Assembly: GCA_016782825.1 (NCBI GenBank)
Contig: JADHXT010000242.1
Location: forward strand, 1 to 5,866
Source: Candidatus Brocadiia bacterium
Lineage (GTDB): Bacteria > Planctomycetota > PUPC01 > DSUN01
Direction of reading: 5' to 3'
DNA length: 5,866 nucleotides
Both the position numbers and the translations under genes were made by a program. Below are positions 4,723-5,866 of the stretch, piece after piece (the stretch's first letter is position 1; each line of letters begins with the position of its first letter). The notes beneath the pieces were generated by a model. That model had not been told where the DNA came from. It saw only the letters and a program-made list of their open reading frames with translations, and did not search any database.

Positions 4723-5866
4723 TCCGTCGGGGGCGGCAGGGATGATGCGCTGGGGCTTGGCCACGTCGGCGTCCATCTTCACGGGCAGGCGGAAGACGTT
4801 GCCATCGCGGTCGCAGAAGTAGAGGCGGGAGTCGGAGGGCTTGCGGCCGTGGCCGTCGGCCCAGAAGCCGTAGAAGTCGGGGTGGGCGTTGATGGGGCGG
4901 CGGACGTAGGTGTGGTTGTACTGGCTGCCGCGGGTCATCTGCTTGACGAGGGTCCAGGAGCGGCCGAGGTCGGTGCTGGTCCACATGGCAATCTCGCCGC
5001 CGGGGTTGAAGGGCTGTGGCCCGGTGTGGGTGGGGCCGATGATCCGCCACAGCGTGGGCTGTTCGATGTAGAGGGAGCCTGTGTCGTAGTTGTTGTCGCT
5101 CGGGATGGTGCCCTGGATGTCCCAGGCCTTGCCGGTCCATCGCGCGGTGCGCCAGATGCGGGGGCCGTTGTCGGGGCCGGCTTCCCAGCCCTTGCTGGTG
5201 AGGCAGAGGACGACGGGGTGGCCCTGGTGGTCGAAGGCGACCTGTTTCATGTAGACGTTGAGCTTCTCGGCGCGGAAGTCGTGCACGAGGGCGGGGCTGT
5301 CGGGCGTGGTGAGGGGCAGGGCGAGGGGGCGGCCGTCGACGGTGGTCCAGGTCTTGCCCATGTCGCGGGTTTGCATGTAGTAGAGGTTGGTGCGCCAGTT
5401 GAGGCCCTTGGGGGTGGGATGGAAGTTGAAGGCGGTGCCGATGGTGCCGTTGTGCTCGCGGCTCACCTGGTAGTGCCCCATCTCGATCTTGGCGAGGCGC
5501 TGGGGCTCGGTCCAGGTGCGGCCATCGGGGCTGGTGCTGAAATAGTTGCAGCGGCCGTTGCGGTAGAGGGTGTGGACGAAGGCGAAGCCCTTGCCGGGCA
5601 CGTGCCAGGGCTGGGGGTAGGAGAAGTTGGTGGTGACGACGCGCTCGAAGTCGCTGATATCGTAGGGCTTCTTGCTCACGGAGATGAAGGAGGGCCGCGA
5701 GGTGCCGTGGCTGCTGGAGAAGATCCAGACGTGGCCTTTGTCGTCGAGGCTGATGACGGGGTTGTCGTGGGCATCGGCGGTTTGCTTGTCGAGGAGGAAC
5801 ACGGGGCGGGGCACGGTGCCGGTGGCGTGGTCGAAGTAGGAGACCATGTGGACCAGGCGATTGGCG
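4711..5866 (-). CDS. BNR/Asp-box beta-propeller protein (BNR_4-like), 5' end missing
   Basis: The gene enters from the right edge and ends at TGA 4711-4713; at least 384 residues are visible. The first ATG in the window (5847) is probably internal, since the frame is open to the edge and the encoded ANRLVH before it continues smoothly into the conserved region. Numbering from that ATG, three Asp boxes typical of beta-propeller sialidase-like folds are seen: a shortened one, STSPDGRTW (104-112), and full ones TRDMGKTW (160-167) and STDLGRSW (291-298). Other landmarks are HDNP (27-30), FSSSHG (43-48), GHYQVS (124-129) and YNHTYVRRPINAHPDFYGFW (310-329). This pattern fits the BNR repeat-containing family (Pfam BNR_4), which to my knowledge is related to seven-bladed polysaccharide lyases such as ulvan lyases of PL24/PL25. 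A secreted polysaccharide-binding or -cleaving role is therefore inferred; any signal peptide would lie outside the window. It is the upstream partner of the prepilin-like gene, overlapping it by four bases. Confidence 0.85.
   Translation of the reverse strand, partial: ANRLVHMVSYFDHATGTVPRPVFLLDKQTADAHDNPVISLDDKGHVWIFSSSHGTSRPSFISVSKKPYDISDFERVVTTNFSYPQPWHVPGKGFAFVHTLYRNGRCNYFSTSPDGRTWTEPQRLAKIEMGHYQVSREHNGTIGTAFNFHPTPKGLNWRTNLYYMQTRDMGKTWTTVDGRPLALPLTTPDSPALVHDFRAEKLNVYMKQVAFDHQGHPVVLCLTSKGWEAGPDNGPRIWRTARWTGKAWDIQGTIPSDNNYDTGSLYIEQPTLWRIIGPTHTGPQPFNPGGEIAMWTSTDLGRSWTLVKQMTRGSQYNHTYVRRPINAHPDFYGFWADGHGRKPSDSRLYFCDRDGNVFRLPVKMDADVAKPQRIIPAAPDGGNL

Noticed and set aside
4715..5140. Upstream extension of the prepilin-like frame
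   Set aside because: It lies opposite no gene but within the BNR coding region in another frame, is Pro/Arg/His low-complexity, and the prepilin leader with GTG and GGAGG gives a proper start at 4714.
5827..5847. ATG at 5847 as the true start of the BNR gene
   Set aside because: The frame is open to the window edge, no ribosome binding site precedes this ATG, and the residues before it read as part of the conserved domain, so it is probably an internal methionine.

Overview
The window looks like a chromosomal piece of a high-GC bacterium of the Planctomycetota/Verrucomicrobiota/Lentisphaerota (PVC) type. This rests on the combination of a PEP-CTERM surface protein, a prepilin-like protein with an H-X9-DG motif, a BNR-type beta-propeller protein and the tail of a probable polysaccharide-degrading enzyme. 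The phylum is an inference from gene content; no rRNA or other phylogenetic marker is present. I see no tRNA, CRISPR array, insertion sequence or prophage gene.

Layout from left to right: (1) the last 58 codons of a plus-strand gene, probably a secreted glycoside hydrolase, followed at once by a bulged hairpin. (2) A minus-strand gene for a 290-residue SIS-like (sugar isomerase fold) protein, with its own strong sigma-70-like promoter (TTGACA, 17 bp, TAGGAT) overlapped by a 19-bp palindrome that could be an operator. (3) A minus-strand ten-helix EamA/DMT permease. (4) A 212-bp divergent intergenic region with back-to-back candidate promoters. (5) A plus-strand gene for a 532-residue secreted PEP-CTERM protein built from two copies of a roughly 240-residue module. 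(6) A hairpin terminator shared by two converging units. (7) A minus-strand pair: a BNR/Asp-box beta-propeller protein that runs off the right edge, overlapping by four bases (GTGA) a 224-residue prepilin-like protein that starts with GTG.

The genes suggest an organism living on complex polysaccharides: two probable carbohydrate-active proteins at the edges, a sugar-isomerase-like protein, a transporter, and exported surface proteins (PEP-CTERM and pseudopilin-like). Only the BNR/prepilin pair has direct sequence evidence of co-expression. The permease and SIS genes lie on one strand 81 bp apart, but the promoter between them argues that the SIS gene is at least partly independently controlled. 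No clearly new multi-gene system can be demonstrated here. The best leads are the palindrome-controlled SIS-like gene, the translational coupling of the propeller to a pseudopilin, and the duplicated PEP-CTERM architecture. Most long open frames opposite real genes are shadows created by high GC content.
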